64,000 nt of DNA, from NCBI GenBank assembly GCA_046297835.1, contig JBKBHI010000010.1, positions 1 through 64,000 on the forward strand, given 5' to 3'. This document shows, piece by piece, positions 26,858 through 34,999 of the stretch. Each line of letters opens with the position of its first letter. Position 1 is the stretch's first letter. Position numbers and translations under genes: made by a program. The stretch comes from CAMAVH01 sp046297835 (lineage in GTDB: Bacteria > Pseudomonadota > Alphaproteobacteria > SMXQ01). The notes under the pieces are model-generated. The model was not told the origin of the DNA and searched no databases. It saw only the letters and a program-made list of their open reading frames with translations.

Positions 26858-27895
26858 ATGCTTTCCGCACGACCGTTGTTTTGCGCCGCGCTTTTGACCG
26901 CCGGCGTCGCGAGCCTTCCCGCCGCCGCCCAATCGCCTGAGCAATTCTATAAAAGCCGTTCGATCGACATGATCATCGGCGCCGACGCCGGGGGCGGCTA
27001 CGACGTCTATGCCCGCGTGCTGGCGCGCCACATCGGCAAGCACATTCCGGGCGAGCCGACCGTGGTGCCGAAGAACATGCCGGGCGCCGGCAGCAACAAG
27101 GCGGCGCAATTCGTCTATGCGGTCGCGCCGAAGGACGGCACGGTGATGGGCGCGATCTTCACCGGCGGCATCATGCAGCCGCTGCTCGGCGATCCGAAAT
27201 CAATCCAGCACGATCCGACGAAGTTCATCTATCTCGGCAGCGCGAACCGCGAAATCTCGCTGTGCGTGGCGCGCGCCGACGCCATCGGCTCGTTCAAGGA
27301 GACGTTCGACAAGCCGATCATCCTCGGCGCGTCGGCGGCCGGCGGCACCAGCCGCGACTTCCCGGCGGCGCTCGCCAATATCCTCGGCGCGAAGTTCAAC
27401 ATCGTCAGCGGCTACCCGGGCACCAAGGAGATCGGCCTGGCGCTCGAGCGCAATGAGATCCAGGGCTTCTGCGGCTACTTCCTCTCCAGCCTGATGACGC
27501 AGAACCCCGCGTGGCTCGACAGCCCGAACATGCGGATTCTCGTGCAGGAGGTGAACGTCGGCAACGAGATGCTCAACAAGCGCGGCGTGCCGGTGGCGGT
27601 CGATTTCGCCAAGACGCCTGAGGATCGCCAGGTGCTCGAGCTGATCTTCGGCCAGCTCGTGTTCGGCCGGCCCTACGTGCTGCCGCCGGGCGTGCCGAGC
27701 GATCGCGTCGCCGTGCTGCGCGCGGCCTTCATGGCGGCGTTGAAAGACCCGGCGCTGCTCGCGGACGCCAAGAAATCGCGTATCGACGTCGATGCCGTGT
27801 CGGGCGAGGAGACGCAGGCCCTGGTGGCCAAGATGTTCGCCACGCCGGACGCCATCGTGCAGCGCGCCCGCGAGGCGCAAGTGCCGAAGAAGTGA
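26858..27895 (+). CDS. Bug-family (TctC-type) periplasmic solute-binding protein
   Basis: 345 residues with signal peptide ending near LPAAAQS. FYKSRSIDMIIGADAGGGYDVYARVLARHIGKHIPG and NMPGAGSNKAAQFVYAVAP are Bug ligand-loop regions; RPYVLPPGVPSDRVAVLRAA closes the fold. AGGGAGA precedes the ATG. It sits downstream of the aldolase pair and upstream of a close paralogue, so probably captures the substrate or a related acid for this pathway. No permease gene is adjacent. Confidence 0.88.
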   Translation: MLSARPLFCAALLTAGVASLPAAAQSPEQFYKSRSIDMIIGADAGGGYDVYARVLARHIGKHIPGEPTVVPKNMPGAGSNKAAQFVYAVAPKDGTVMGAIFTGGIMQPLLGDPKSIQHDPTKFIYLGSANREISLCVARADAIGSFKETFDKPIILGASAAGGTSRDFPAALANILGAKFNIVSGYPGTKEIGLALERNEIQGFCGYFLSSLMTQNPAWLDSPNMRILVQEVNVGNEMLNKRGVPVAVDFAKTPEDRQVLELIFGQLVFGRPYVLPPGVPSDRVAVLRAAFMAALKDPALLADAKKSRIDVDAVSGEETQALVAKMFATPDAIVQRAREAQVPKK

Positions 27896-27899
27896 AGCC

Positions 27900-27926
27900 G
27901 GGGCGCGGGGCGGCCCGCGCCCCCCT
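27900..27926 (+). terminator. Terminator-like hairpin between two Bug genes
   Basis: Ten-bp stem GGGGCGCGGG / CCCGCGCCCC with loop GCGG, followed by CCTTT. The T run is short, so partial termination is more likely than complete. Confidence 0.5.
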
Positions 27927-27974
27927 TTCATGCGCGAGCCGCGATCAACCCGGCCGCCCAACAGGGAGAGTTCT

Positions 27975-29021
27975 ATGGAGAAGAAAATCGCCGCGCGGTC
28001 CGCGCTCGTCGGCGTCGCGCTCGCCGTTCTCGCCGTGCCGGCCATGGCGCAGGACGCCGCCCAATTCTATGCCGGTCGCAGCATGGACATGATGATCGGC
28101 GCCGACCCGGGCGGCGGGTTCGATATTTACGCCCGCCTGTTCGCCAAACACATGGGCAACCACATTCCGGGCAAGCCCAACTTGGTGCCGAAGAACCTGC
28201 CGGGCGCCGGCAGCAACAAGACGGCGCAATTCATCTACGCCCAGGCGCCGAAGGACGGCTCGACGATCGGCGCGGTCTTCTCCGGCGCGATCGTGCAGCC
28301 GTTGCTCGGCGACCCCAAGACCGTGCAGCACGATTCGACGAAGTTCGTCTATCTCGGCAGCGCCAACAACGAGGTCGGCCTCACCGTCATCCGCGCCGAC
28401 GCGCCGGTGAAGGAGTTCAAGGACCTGTTCTCCAAGGAGATGATCTCGGCGGCGAGCGCGTCCGGCGGCTCGAGCCGCGACTTCCCCTCGGTGCTGAACA
28501 ACGTGCTCGGCACCAAGATCAGCCTCGTGATGGGCTATCCGGGCACCAAGGAGATGAGCCTCGCCATCGAGCGCAACGAGGTGCAGGGCACCGGCGGCTA
28601 TCTGTGGTCGAGCCTTAAGACCCAGAACCCCGACTGGCTCGATCCCAAGAAGATGAAGATCGTCGTCCAGGAAGCCATCAAGGGCAACGCCGAGCTGAAC
28701 AAGATGGGCGTGCCGGTCGCCATCGACTTCGCCAAAAACGACGAGGACCGACAGGTGTTGGAGCTGTTCTATGGCCAGCTCGTGTTCGGCCGGCCCTACA
28801 TCCTGCCGCCGGGCACGCCGACCGACCGCGTGAAGGTCCTGCGCGCCGCCTTCATGGACACGACGAAGGACCAGGCGTTCCTCGCCGACGCCGCCAAGGC
28901 CCGCCTCGCGGTCGACGCCGTCTCGGGCGAGGAAGTGCAGGCGCTGGTGGCCAAGATGTTCGGCGCGCCGGAGAACATCATCGCCCGCGCGAAGAGCGCG
29001 ATGATCTACAAAAAGCCGTAA
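27975..29021 (+). CDS. Bug-family (TctC-type) periplasmic solute-binding protein
   Basis: 348 residues from ATG 27975 behind AGGGAGAG. The signal peptide ends near VPAMAQD. It is close to the preceding Bug protein (shared PGAGSNK, QPLLGDPK, YPGTKEM and QLVFGRPY segments), a recent tandem duplication. The ligand-loop segment MMIGADPGGGFDIYAR is intact. A strong terminator follows. Ligand unknown, but probably related to that of its twin. Confidence 0.88.
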   Translation: MEKKIAARSALVGVALAVLAVPAMAQDAAQFYAGRSMDMMIGADPGGGFDIYARLFAKHMGNHIPGKPNLVPKNLPGAGSNKTAQFIYAQAPKDGSTIGAVFSGAIVQPLLGDPKTVQHDSTKFVYLGSANNEVGLTVIRADAPVKEFKDLFSKEMISAASASGGSSRDFPSVLNNVLGTKISLVMGYPGTKEMSLAIERNEVQGTGGYLWSSLKTQNPDWLDPKKMKIVVQEAIKGNAELNKMGVPVAIDFAKNDEDRQVLELFYGQLVFGRPYILPPGTPTDRVKVLRAAFMDTTKDQAFLADAAKARLAVDAVSGEEVQALVAKMFGAPENIIARAKSAMIYKKP

Positions 29022-29038
29022 CCGTTCCGGCATTCGGC

Positions 29039-29076
29039 GGCTCCGGCCCGATCTGCGGCCGGAGCCGTTTTCTTTT
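29039..29076 (+). terminator. Intrinsic terminator or attenuator before the SDR gene
   Basis: Ten-bp stem GGCTCCGGCC / GGCCGGAGCC with an 8-base loop, then GTTTTCTTTT. It ends only 13 bases before the next ATG, so the SDR gene needs read-through or a promoter of its own. Confidence 0.8.
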
Positions 29077-29089
29077 GTGAGGAGTTTCC

Positions 29090-29875
29090 ATGGCCGACAT
29101 CTCGCCCAGCAAGCCCAGCCTCGATCTCGCGGGGCGCGTCGTCATCGTCACTGGCGGCGCCAAAGGCATCGGCAAGGTCTATTCGGAAGAGCTGGCGAAA
29201 GTCGGCGCGCGCGTCGTCGTCGCCGACATCGACCAGGCGGCGAACGACGAGACGGCAGCGGCCATCCGCGCCGCGGGCGGCGCGGCGATCTCGCAGCCGA
29301 CCGACATTTCCAGTCCCGACTCGACGAAGGCCATGGCGGCGGCGGCCGTCGCCGAATGGGGCCGCATCGACGGGCTGGTCAACAATGCGTCCTTGATGAG
29401 CGTGTTGGGGCGCAAGCCGTGGTACGAGATTCCGGTCGAGGAGTGGGACCGGGTGATGACCGTCAACCTGCGCGGCCTGTTTCTCTCCTGCCTGGCGGTC
29501 CATCCGCAGATGAAGGCGCAAGGGTCCGGCAAGATCGTCAACATCGCCTCCAACCGCGTGTGGGACGGCACGCCGAACCGGCTGCACTACACCACCTCGA
29601 AGGCCGGCGTGGTCGGCTTCACCCGGGCTTTGGCGCGCGAGGTCGGCGGCGACAACATCACCGTCAACGCGGTCTCGCCCGGCCTGACGTTGAGCGAGAC
29701 CCAGCTCGCCACCACTTCGAACGCCTACGCCGGCGCGGCGCTCGACACGAAATCGCTCAAGCGGCCCCAGGTTCCGGCCGACTTGGTCGGCGCGGTGATG
29801 TTCCTGCTGTCGGACGCCAGCAACTTCATGACCGGCCAGACCATGAACGTCGACGGCGGCCAGATGATGCATTAG
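29090..29875 (+). CDS. Short-chain dehydrogenase/reductase (SDR)
   Basis: 261 residues, typical classical SDR. TGGAKGIG (21-28) is the cofactor motif; VVADID (Asp at the end of strand 2) favours NAD; NNAS (98-101) follows. The catalytic set is Ser154, Tyr167 and Lys171, and SPGLT closes the fold. GAGGAG precedes the ATG. It likely oxidises an alcohol or dihydrodiol intermediate in the local catabolic pathway (inference from context). Substrate unknown. Confidence 0.88.
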   Translation: MADISPSKPSLDLAGRVVIVTGGAKGIGKVYSEELAKVGARVVVADIDQAANDETAAAIRAAGGAAISQPTDISSPDSTKAMAAAAVAEWGRIDGLVNNASLMSVLGRKPWYEIPVEEWDRVMTVNLRGLFLSCLAVHPQMKAQGSGKIVNIASNRVWDGTPNRLHYTTSKAGVVGFTRALAREVGGDNITVNAVSPGLTLSETQLATTSNAYAGAALDTKSLKRPQVPADLVGAVMFLLSDASNFMTGQTMNVDGGQMMH

Positions 29876-29931
29876 GCCGATAGCCCGCAGGACAGCTTTG
29901 ATGACGGGAGCGGGGGCCTTTCAAGCGCCTC

Positions 29932-29960
29932 TTGCGGGGCGGCCGGCGATCCCCATATGC
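29932..29960 (+). promoter_or_regulatory. Possible sigma-70-type promoter for the short-ORF unit
   Basis: TTGCGG at 29932-29937 and ATATGC at 29955-29960 with a 17-base spacer. The fit to consensus is modest; spacing is ideal. It would start transcription near 29967, about 30 bases before the short ORF. Confidence 0.3.
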
Positions 29961-29995
29961 TGAGGCGTCGTCAACCAGCGAAAGGAGGTGATCTC

Positions 29996-30061
29996 GTGTC
30001 TCATTGTGAATGGTCTGCCGAGGCTCGGATCGTCGCCGGTGCGGAGTTTGCCGTCGCCTAA
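29996..30061 (+). CDS. 21-residue small ORF behind a near-ideal Shine-Dalgarno
   Basis: A GTG start at 29996 is preceded by AAAGGAGGTGATC (29981-29993), which pairs with 13 bases of the usual 16S rRNA 3' end. The peptide begins MSHCEWSAEARI, has one Cys and one Trp, and ends in TAA at 30059-30061. It is not predicted to be secreted or membrane-bound. A strong hairpin terminator starts 37 bases later and a possible promoter lies upstream, so this is a self-contained ~160-base unit. It could be a micro-protein, a leader peptide or the decoy reading frame of a regulatory RNA. No homologue is recognised. Confidence 0.5.
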   Translation: MSHCEWSAEARIVAGAEFAVA

Positions 30062-30098
30062 TCGACGTGAAGTTCGGCCTCAAGGCCGGCAACAATGG

Positions 30099-30129
30099 AA
30101 AGGCCGCCTCGCGAGAGGCGGCCTTTCTT
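30099..30129. terminator. Bidirectional terminator with tetraloop
   Basis: Twelve-bp stem AAAGGCCGCCTC / GAGGCGGCCTTT with loop GCGA (GNRA type), followed by CTT. It can end the short-ORF transcript on the plus strand and the cytochrome/Vgb transcript on the minus strand. Confidence 0.8.
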
Positions 30130-30163
30130 GCGTTCCGGCCTTCTTGCGCTCGGGGCCGCAGCC

Positions 30164-31435
30164 TTACTGAGTTGGCGGTTCGGCTATCCGGCTCGGCGTG
30201 ACGCGCAGCACGCGCGCCGTGCTGCTCTGGTGGATCAGCAATTTGCCGTCCCGGGTCGTGCGCATGTGCCGGATGATGCCGGCATGGATATCGCCCGACG
30301 GGATCGCCCAGCTCTGGAAGCTCTCCGTCTTGGGATCGAAGCGCACCAGGGCGTCCGGCCGCTGGCCCGATTCGTTGTACCAGATCGCGCCGTCGAGGAC
30401 GGCGATGGCGTAAGGATGCGAGCGCTGGCCGCTCGGCGAGTCCCATTCCTTGACGTCGCCCGTCTTGGGATCGAGCCGGCCGAGGCGGCCGCGCGACGAA
30501 TTGACGTACCAGATCATGCCGTCCTCGGCGATCGACAGGCGGCGCACCGTCGTTTCCGGATCGGGCAGGGGATATTCGCGCAGCTCCATGGTCGCCGGAT
30601 CGACGCGGATGATGCGGTTGCTGCCATTGCTGGCGACCCAGGGCGTCTCGTTGGCGTCGAGCTTGATGCCGTAAGGGCGGCTGCGCGGCGTCTGCGGCTT
30701 GACCAGCTTGATCTCGCCGGTGGCGGGGATCAGCCGGCCGATCATGTTGCTTTGCTGCAGGGTGAAGAACACCGTGCCCTTGCTGTCGATGATCATCGAA
30801 TGCGGGTCGCGCGCCGCCGGATCCGGCATTTTATAAACCGTGATCGCGCCGGTGGCTGGATCGAGCTTGCCGACCGTGCCGTTGCCGTTGCCGGTATACC
30901 AGACGTTGCCGGCACGGTCGGTCGCTACCGTGTGCGGCTTGGCGTCGGTCGGCAGGGCGTATTCCTTGATCTCGCCGGTCTTGGGGTCGATGCGGCCGAC
31001 CGAATCGCTCCATTGGCCGGCGAACCAGATCGCGCCGTCGGGGGTCTCGACTGGATCGCGCGTGCGCTGGCCGAGCGTCGGCGACACCCATTGCTCGAAG
31101 CTGACGGCATGGTCGCCGGGCATCAGCTTGGGCTGGCGGCGCGTGTTGGGCGGAAAGTGCATGGCGAGATAGGTGGAGATCTGTTCGAGCTCCGGCGTGC
31201 CGCCGATCGGCAGCATCGTCTGGATCAGCTCGCTCCAGCCGGCGTGGCTATATCCCGAGCTTTGCTGGATCTGGTTGATCTGGTGGCAAGCGGTGCAATT
31301 GCCTTCGACGAGCTCGCGGCCCGGGCCTTCAGGCAAGGCCGCGCGCGGCGCTTGCTGGGCCAGCGCGGCGCTGGCGGACGCGGCGGCGACGCAGACGGCG
31401 ACGGCCGTCCAACGCGCGAACGACGGTGTGGTCAT
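30164..31435 (-). CDS. Secreted cytochrome c / virginiamycin-B-lyase-type beta-propeller fusion
   Basis: 423 residues from ATG 31435 behind GGGAGGAGG. A signal peptide ends near ALAQQ (about residue 28). A mono-heme site CTACH (Cys47, Cys50, His51) lies in a ~60-residue cytochrome-like segment. The rest is a series of propeller blades with repeats such as GRIDPKTGEIKEY, GKLDPATGAITVY and GRLDPKTGDVKEW, as in Vgb/streptogramin lyases. The heme domain suggests a periplasmic redox enzyme or sensor rather than antibiotic resistance. It is 163 bases from the flavin reductase gene end and may be read from that operon. True reaction unknown. Confidence 0.78.
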   Translation of the reverse strand: MTTPSFARWTAVAVCVAAASASAALAQQAPRAALPEGPGRELVEGNCTACHQINQIQQSSGYSHAGWSELIQTMLPIGGTPELEQISTYLAMHFPPNTRRQPKLMPGDHAVSFEQWVSPTLGQRTRDPVETPDGAIWFAGQWSDSVGRIDPKTGEIKEYALPTDAKPHTVATDRAGNVWYTGNGNGTVGKLDPATGAITVYKMPDPAARDPHSMIIDSKGTVFFTLQQSNMIGRLIPATGEIKLVKPQTPRSRPYGIKLDANETPWVASNGSNRIIRVDPATMELREYPLPDPETTVRRLSIAEDGMIWYVNSSRGRLGRLDPKTGDVKEWDSPSGQRSHPYAIAVLDGAIWYNESGQRPDALVRFDPKTESFQSWAIPSGDIHAGIIRHMRTTRDGKLLIHQSSTARVLRVTPSRIAEPPTQ

Positions 31436-31598
31436 GGAGCCCTCCTCCCTCTCGGCGCGCCTGCGGCGAGCCTTTGCCTTCGGCGCCTGCGGCGCCATGG
31501 CGCGATCATGGGTGCGGGCGCGGCGCGCGGTCAAGCCGCGCCGGAACGGGGCCTAAGGGGCTCCGCCTCACGTTGCCGTGAGAATCGCCGGAACGGGG

Positions 31599-32075
31599 TC
31601 AGTTCTGGGCGAGAAGCCCGTATTTGCCGCGGTAATAGAGCAGCGGCGCGCTCTCGATCACGCGGGTCGATTGCGCCTCGCCGATGATGATCTCGTGGTC
31701 GCCGGCCTTGAAATGCTGCGCCACTTTCAGCTCCGCCACGGCGAGCGCGCCCTTGATCAAAGGCACGTCGAGCAGGCCGAAGTCATACTCCACCTGTGCG
31801 AACTTGTTGTCGCCCTTGGTGGCGAAGATCGTCGAGACCTTGTCCTGGTCCCAGGCGAGGATGTTGATCGCGAAGACGCCCGATTCGAGCAGCGGCTTCA
31901 AGGTCGCGGCTTTCTCGTCGACGCAGATCAGGAACATCGGCGGCGTGAGCGAGACGCAGCTCACCGCGTTCATGGTCAGGCCGCACAGCGTGCCGTCCGG
32001 CGCGCGCGTGGTGATGACGGTCACGCCGGTGGCGAAATGGCCGGCGAACAGGCGGAGGTCGTCAGGTTCGATCAT
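31599..32075 (-). CDS. Flavin reductase (HpaC-like) of a two-component monooxygenase
   Basis: 158 residues, usual length for the flavin-reductase-like domain. It has the N-terminal FAGHFATGVTVITTR and the NAVSCVSLTPPMFLICVD segment, where FMN/FAD binds. These proteins reduce free flavin with NAD(P)H and feed it to a partner monooxygenase, here most simply the LLM protein at 32925-34094. The start overlaps the upstream hydrolase by four bases. Confidence 0.87.
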   Translation of the reverse strand: MIEPDDLRLFAGHFATGVTVITTRAPDGTLCGLTMNAVSCVSLTPPMFLICVDEKAATLKPLLESGVFAINILAWDQDKVSTIFATKGDNKFAQVEYDFGLLDVPLIKGALAVAELKVAQHFKAGDHEIIIGEAQSTRVIESAPLLYYRGKYGLLAQN

Positions 32076-32920
32076 CGGCCGAATCTTTCAGGAATTGCGC
32101 CTTTCAGGAACGCGATCACGCGCGCGTTGAATTCGTCGGCGCATTCGATGTTGCCCATGTGGCCGGCATTCTCGAACACGTGGAGCTGGGCGCCGGGAAT
32201 GCTGGCGGCGAGGCCGTCGGCGTAGCCCGGCGCGCGCAGCGGATCGTGCTTGCCGGCCATGATCAGCGTCGGGACCTTGATGGCAGAATAAGCGATGGAA
32301 TCGCGCTCGCGCGGAGCGGAGGCGGCGCGGAACGGCGCTTTGAAGCGCGCCGCCTGGGTCGATTCCCAACCGCCCGGCAAGTTGGCGATCTCGTGCCGGC
32401 GGGCGATATAGGCGTCGTCGGCGGCCCATTTGGGATCGACGAACATCACCTCGACGATGCGGCGCATATGCTCGCGCGTGCCGTCGTAGGTGTTGAGGAT
32501 GTTGCGCGCTTCGTTGTTCGGGGCGTCGCCGCCGCCCGAACAGCAGACCGCCTTGAGGATCGGCCAGTCGGGTTCGGGCCGCGCCGCCACGGTGAGCGTC
32601 AGCCCGCCCGACATGGAGCTGCCGACGACATGGCATTTCGCCACGCCCATCGCTTCGAGGAAGCGCTTGATGTGGCGGATGCGGCGGTCGAACTGGCCGT
32701 TGAAGTCGAAGATCTTATCGGTCAGACCGAAGCCGAGATGGTCGGGGGCGAGCACATGGAAGTGCGCGCCGAGCGCTTCCATGCTGAATTCCCACGAAAA
32801 TTCGGCGCAGCCGCCGAACTCCGCGGAATGGAGCAGCAAGACGGTCTCCGGCTTGCCGCGCCCCGCTTCGAAATAGTGCGTCTTGATGCCGTCGACGACG
32901 ACGAAGCTGCCTTGCCGCAT
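32072..32920 (-). CDS. Alpha/beta-hydrolase, meta-cleavage-product hydrolase type
   Basis: 282 residues. LLHSAEFGG is the oxyanion region. GSSMSG carries nucleophile Ser102 (the usual Gly after Met is Ser104). GKHDPL holds the acid Asp and NAGHMGNIE the catalytic His. The pattern is that of C-C bond hydrolases acting on ring-cleavage products (MhpC/BphD type), though esterase activity cannot be excluded. The gene overlaps the flavin reductase and starts five bases after the LLM stop, so all are one operon. Confidence 0.85.
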   Translation of the reverse strand: MRQGSFVVVDGIKTHYFEAGRGKPETVLLLHSAEFGGCAEFSWEFSMEALGAHFHVLAPDHLGFGLTDKIFDFNGQFDRRIRHIKRFLEAMGVAKCHVVGSSMSGGLTLTVAARPEPDWPILKAVCCSGGGDAPNNEARNILNTYDGTREHMRRIVEVMFVDPKWAADDAYIARRHEIANLPGGWESTQAARFKAPFRAASAPRERDSIAYSAIKVPTLIMAGKHDPLRAPGYADGLAASIPGAQLHVFENAGHMGNIECADEFNARVIAFLKGAIPERFGR

Positions 32921-32924
32921 CGGC

Positions 32925-34094
32925 TCAGGCGGCTTTGACGGCGTGGCGGATCGGCTTGGTGCGCGGCAGATCCTTGATCTGCGGCGCGACTTCCTTGGCG
33001 AATAGGGTCATGCTTTTCACCGTGCGCTCGTGGCTCAGGAAGCCGGCCTGCTGCATCATCAGCAAATGGTCGAAGCCGCCGACCTTGTCGTAGAAGCGCT
33101 TGATCTGCTGCGCCACCGAATCGGGCTTGCCGTAGATCAGCACGCCCTGCTCGCGCAGATATTCGAGGCCCTGGGTGCGCACCGCGTCGGTGCGGCCCGA
33201 GTAGGCGCCCTGCAGCGCCTTCACGTTGAAGGCGATCGGCACGTAGCCTGGCGGGTTGCGGAACTGCGGCTCGGTCTTGGCCTTGAGATACCAGGTCAGC
33301 TCCAGCGCGCCCTTCTCGGCTTCCTCGTCGGAATCGGCGGTATAGACCAGCGGCATATAGGCGAGGCCGCCGCCGCCCGGCAGGCCGTGCTCGACGAAGC
33401 TGGCGCGATAGGCGTCGAACATGTCCTTCACCTTCTCGTGCGGCTGCAGGAACATGGCGAAAATGTAGCCTCGCTCGCCGATCTTGCTGATCGCCTCACG
33501 GTCGCTCGATCCGGTGATCCAGATCTGCGGATGCGGCGTCTGGTAGGGGCGCGGCCACAGGTTGACCTGACGCTTGTGCCAGAACTTGCCTTCGAAGTTG
33601 AACGGGCCGTCGTGCGTCGTCCAGGCCTTGACGATAAGGTTGAGGCCTTCCCACAGACGCTCGACGGTCTGCGTCGGGTTCGAATTGGCGGCGAACACCT
33701 CGTAGGGCACGCCGCGCACGAAGCCGACATCGAGCCGACCGCGCGAAATGCAGTCGATCATCGCCATCTCCTCGGCGATGCGCAGCGGATTGGCGCGGTT
33801 GGCGACCGGATTGCCGAGGATGCAGATGCGCGCGTTTTTGGTCTGGCGGGCCAGGATCGCCGCCGACAGCGGGGCGGCGACGTCCATGCAGGTGGCGGTC
33901 TGATGGTGCTCGTTGAGCATGATGTTGAGGCCGAGCTCGTCGGCCAGAAGATGCTCGTCGAGATAGCGATTGTAGAGGTCGGCGCCGATCTTGGGATCGA
34001 AGTGCTTGCTCGGCAGGTTCACGCGCATCGAGCTGATGGTGTCGAGCTCCGGCAGATGCGGGTAGGGCATCTCGGTGAAGTGCCAGAAAAACAT
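32925..34094 (-). CDS. LLM-class (luciferase-like) flavin-dependent monooxygenase
   Basis: 389 residues, bacterial luciferase-like TIM-barrel. LNEHHQTATCMDVAAPLSA near residue 60, then CILGNPVANRANPLRIAEE and the SRGRLDVGFVRG motif, fit the family. It oxygenates its substrate with reduced FMN, probably supplied by the reductase in the same operon. Typical reactions are Baeyer-Villiger oxidation, ring opening or desulfonation. The operon holds two hydrolases, so oxygenation followed by hydrolysis of an ester or ring-opened product is likely (inference). Confidence 0.87.
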   Translation of the reverse strand: MFFWHFTEMPYPHLPELDTISSMRVNLPSKHFDPKIGADLYNRYLDEHLLADELGLNIMLNEHHQTATCMDVAAPLSAAILARQTKNARICILGNPVANRANPLRIAEEMAMIDCISRGRLDVGFVRGVPYEVFAANSNPTQTVERLWEGLNLIVKAWTTHDGPFNFEGKFWHKRQVNLWPRPYQTPHPQIWITGSSDREAISKIGERGYIFAMFLQPHEKVKDMFDAYRASFVEHGLPGGGGLAYMPLVYTADSDEEAEKGALELTWYLKAKTEPQFRNPPGYVPIAFNVKALQGAYSGRTDAVRTQGLEYLREQGVLIYGKPDSVAQQIKRFYDKVGGFDHLLMMQQAGFLSHERTVKSMTLFAKEVAPQIKDLPRTKPIRHAVKAA

Positions 34095-34156
34095 GATGCG
34101 CTCCTTGTGATGTGCGTTTCTGCAGCGGCGCGCGGGGCGCGCCCGCCCTTATGCGG

Positions 34157-34999
34157 TCAGACGAATCCCTTCACGGCTTTCAGGAAGGCTTCGGGCTGTT
34201 CGAGATGCGGGTAGTGGCCGGCCTTGGCTATGCTGGCGAACTTCGCGCCCTTGACCAGCTTGGCGTAGGCTTTGCCGTAGCTTTCCTTGACGACGCCGTC
34301 GCTCTTTCCCCACACGAATAGCGTCGGCACGTTCACGCGGTTGAGGCGGTGCTTGAGCTTCGGATTGTGCAGATAGGGTTCCCAGCAGAAGCGCGCGGTG
34401 CTCTCGCTGTTGCGCGCGATGATGGCGAGCTTGTCTTCCTGCATCGAGGGGAAGTCGCGCTTGCCCTTCTCGGGATCGTGCCACTTGAGTTTGGCCAATT
34501 GCGCCGGGTGGGTGCACCAGATGTCGGCGATGTCGCGATCCCACGGGCCGCCGATCTTTACGCCGTAAGGATCGACCAGCAGCAATTTCGCGAAGCGCGA
34601 ATCGTCTTTGGTCGCCATCTCCAGCGCGATCCAGCCGCCGAGCGAGCAGCCGACGACCGTCACCTTCTTCAGGTCCAACTTCTCGATCAAGTCGAGATAG
34701 AGATAGGCGATGTCGTCCATGTTGGTGATCCAATCGGGCCGATTGGACCTGCCGAAGCCGGGCGGCGAGGGGATGATGACCTCGTATTTGCGCGCCAGGG
34801 CGTCGACGAAGGGCGCTTCGGTCTCGAGCGCCTCCTCGCCGTAGAGCAGCAGCAGAGGCTTGCCCTTGCCGCGCCGCTCGACCTCGATCTTGGCATCGCC
34901 GAGCGTGACGAATTTGACGGAAGATTTGATCGGCGCCGGCTTGCTCGCCGCTTTCGCCGCGGGGGCTTTTTTCTTCGCCGCTTTTTTCACTGTCGCCAT
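34157..34999 (-). CDS. Alpha/beta-hydrolase with short Lys/Ala-rich N-terminal tail
   Basis: 280 residues. The first ~27 residues are Lys/Ala/Pro-rich (MATVKKAAKKKAPAAKAASK), a short version of the tail on the 12489-14270 protein. The hydrolase fold has GCSLGG with nucleophile Ser119, an acid Asp in WGKSDG and His in AGHYPHLEQP. It is first in the hydrolase-LLM-hydrolase-flavin reductase operon, with 62 bases before the LLM gene. Probably hydrolyses an ester, lactone or C-C bond; substrate unknown. Confidence 0.84.
   Translation of the reverse strand: MATVKKAAKKKAPAAKAASKPAPIKSSVKFVTLGDAKIEVERRGKGKPLLLLYGEEALETEAPFVDALARKYEVIIPSPPGFGRSNRPDWITNMDDIAYLYLDLIEKLDLKKVTVVGCSLGGWIALEMATKDDSRFAKLLLVDPYGVKIGGPWDRDIADIWCTHPAQLAKLKWHDPEKGKRDFPSMQEDKLAIIARNSESTARFCWEPYLHNPKLKHRLNRVNVPTLFVWGKSDGVVKESYGKAYAKLVKGAKFASIAKAGHYPHLEQPEAFLKAVKGFV

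Noticed and set aside
29981..29993. AAAGGAGGTGATC as a possible 16S rRNA fragment
   Set aside because: It is the reverse complement of the usual 16S 3' end and only 13 bases long, with no further rRNA similarity on either side; a strong Shine-Dalgarno explains it better.
29988..30170. 60-codon plus-strand frame starting at a GTG inside the Shine-Dalgarno
   Set aside because: Its start lies within the ribosome-binding sequence and it reads through the strong terminator at 30099-30129; the 21-codon frame fits the signals better.
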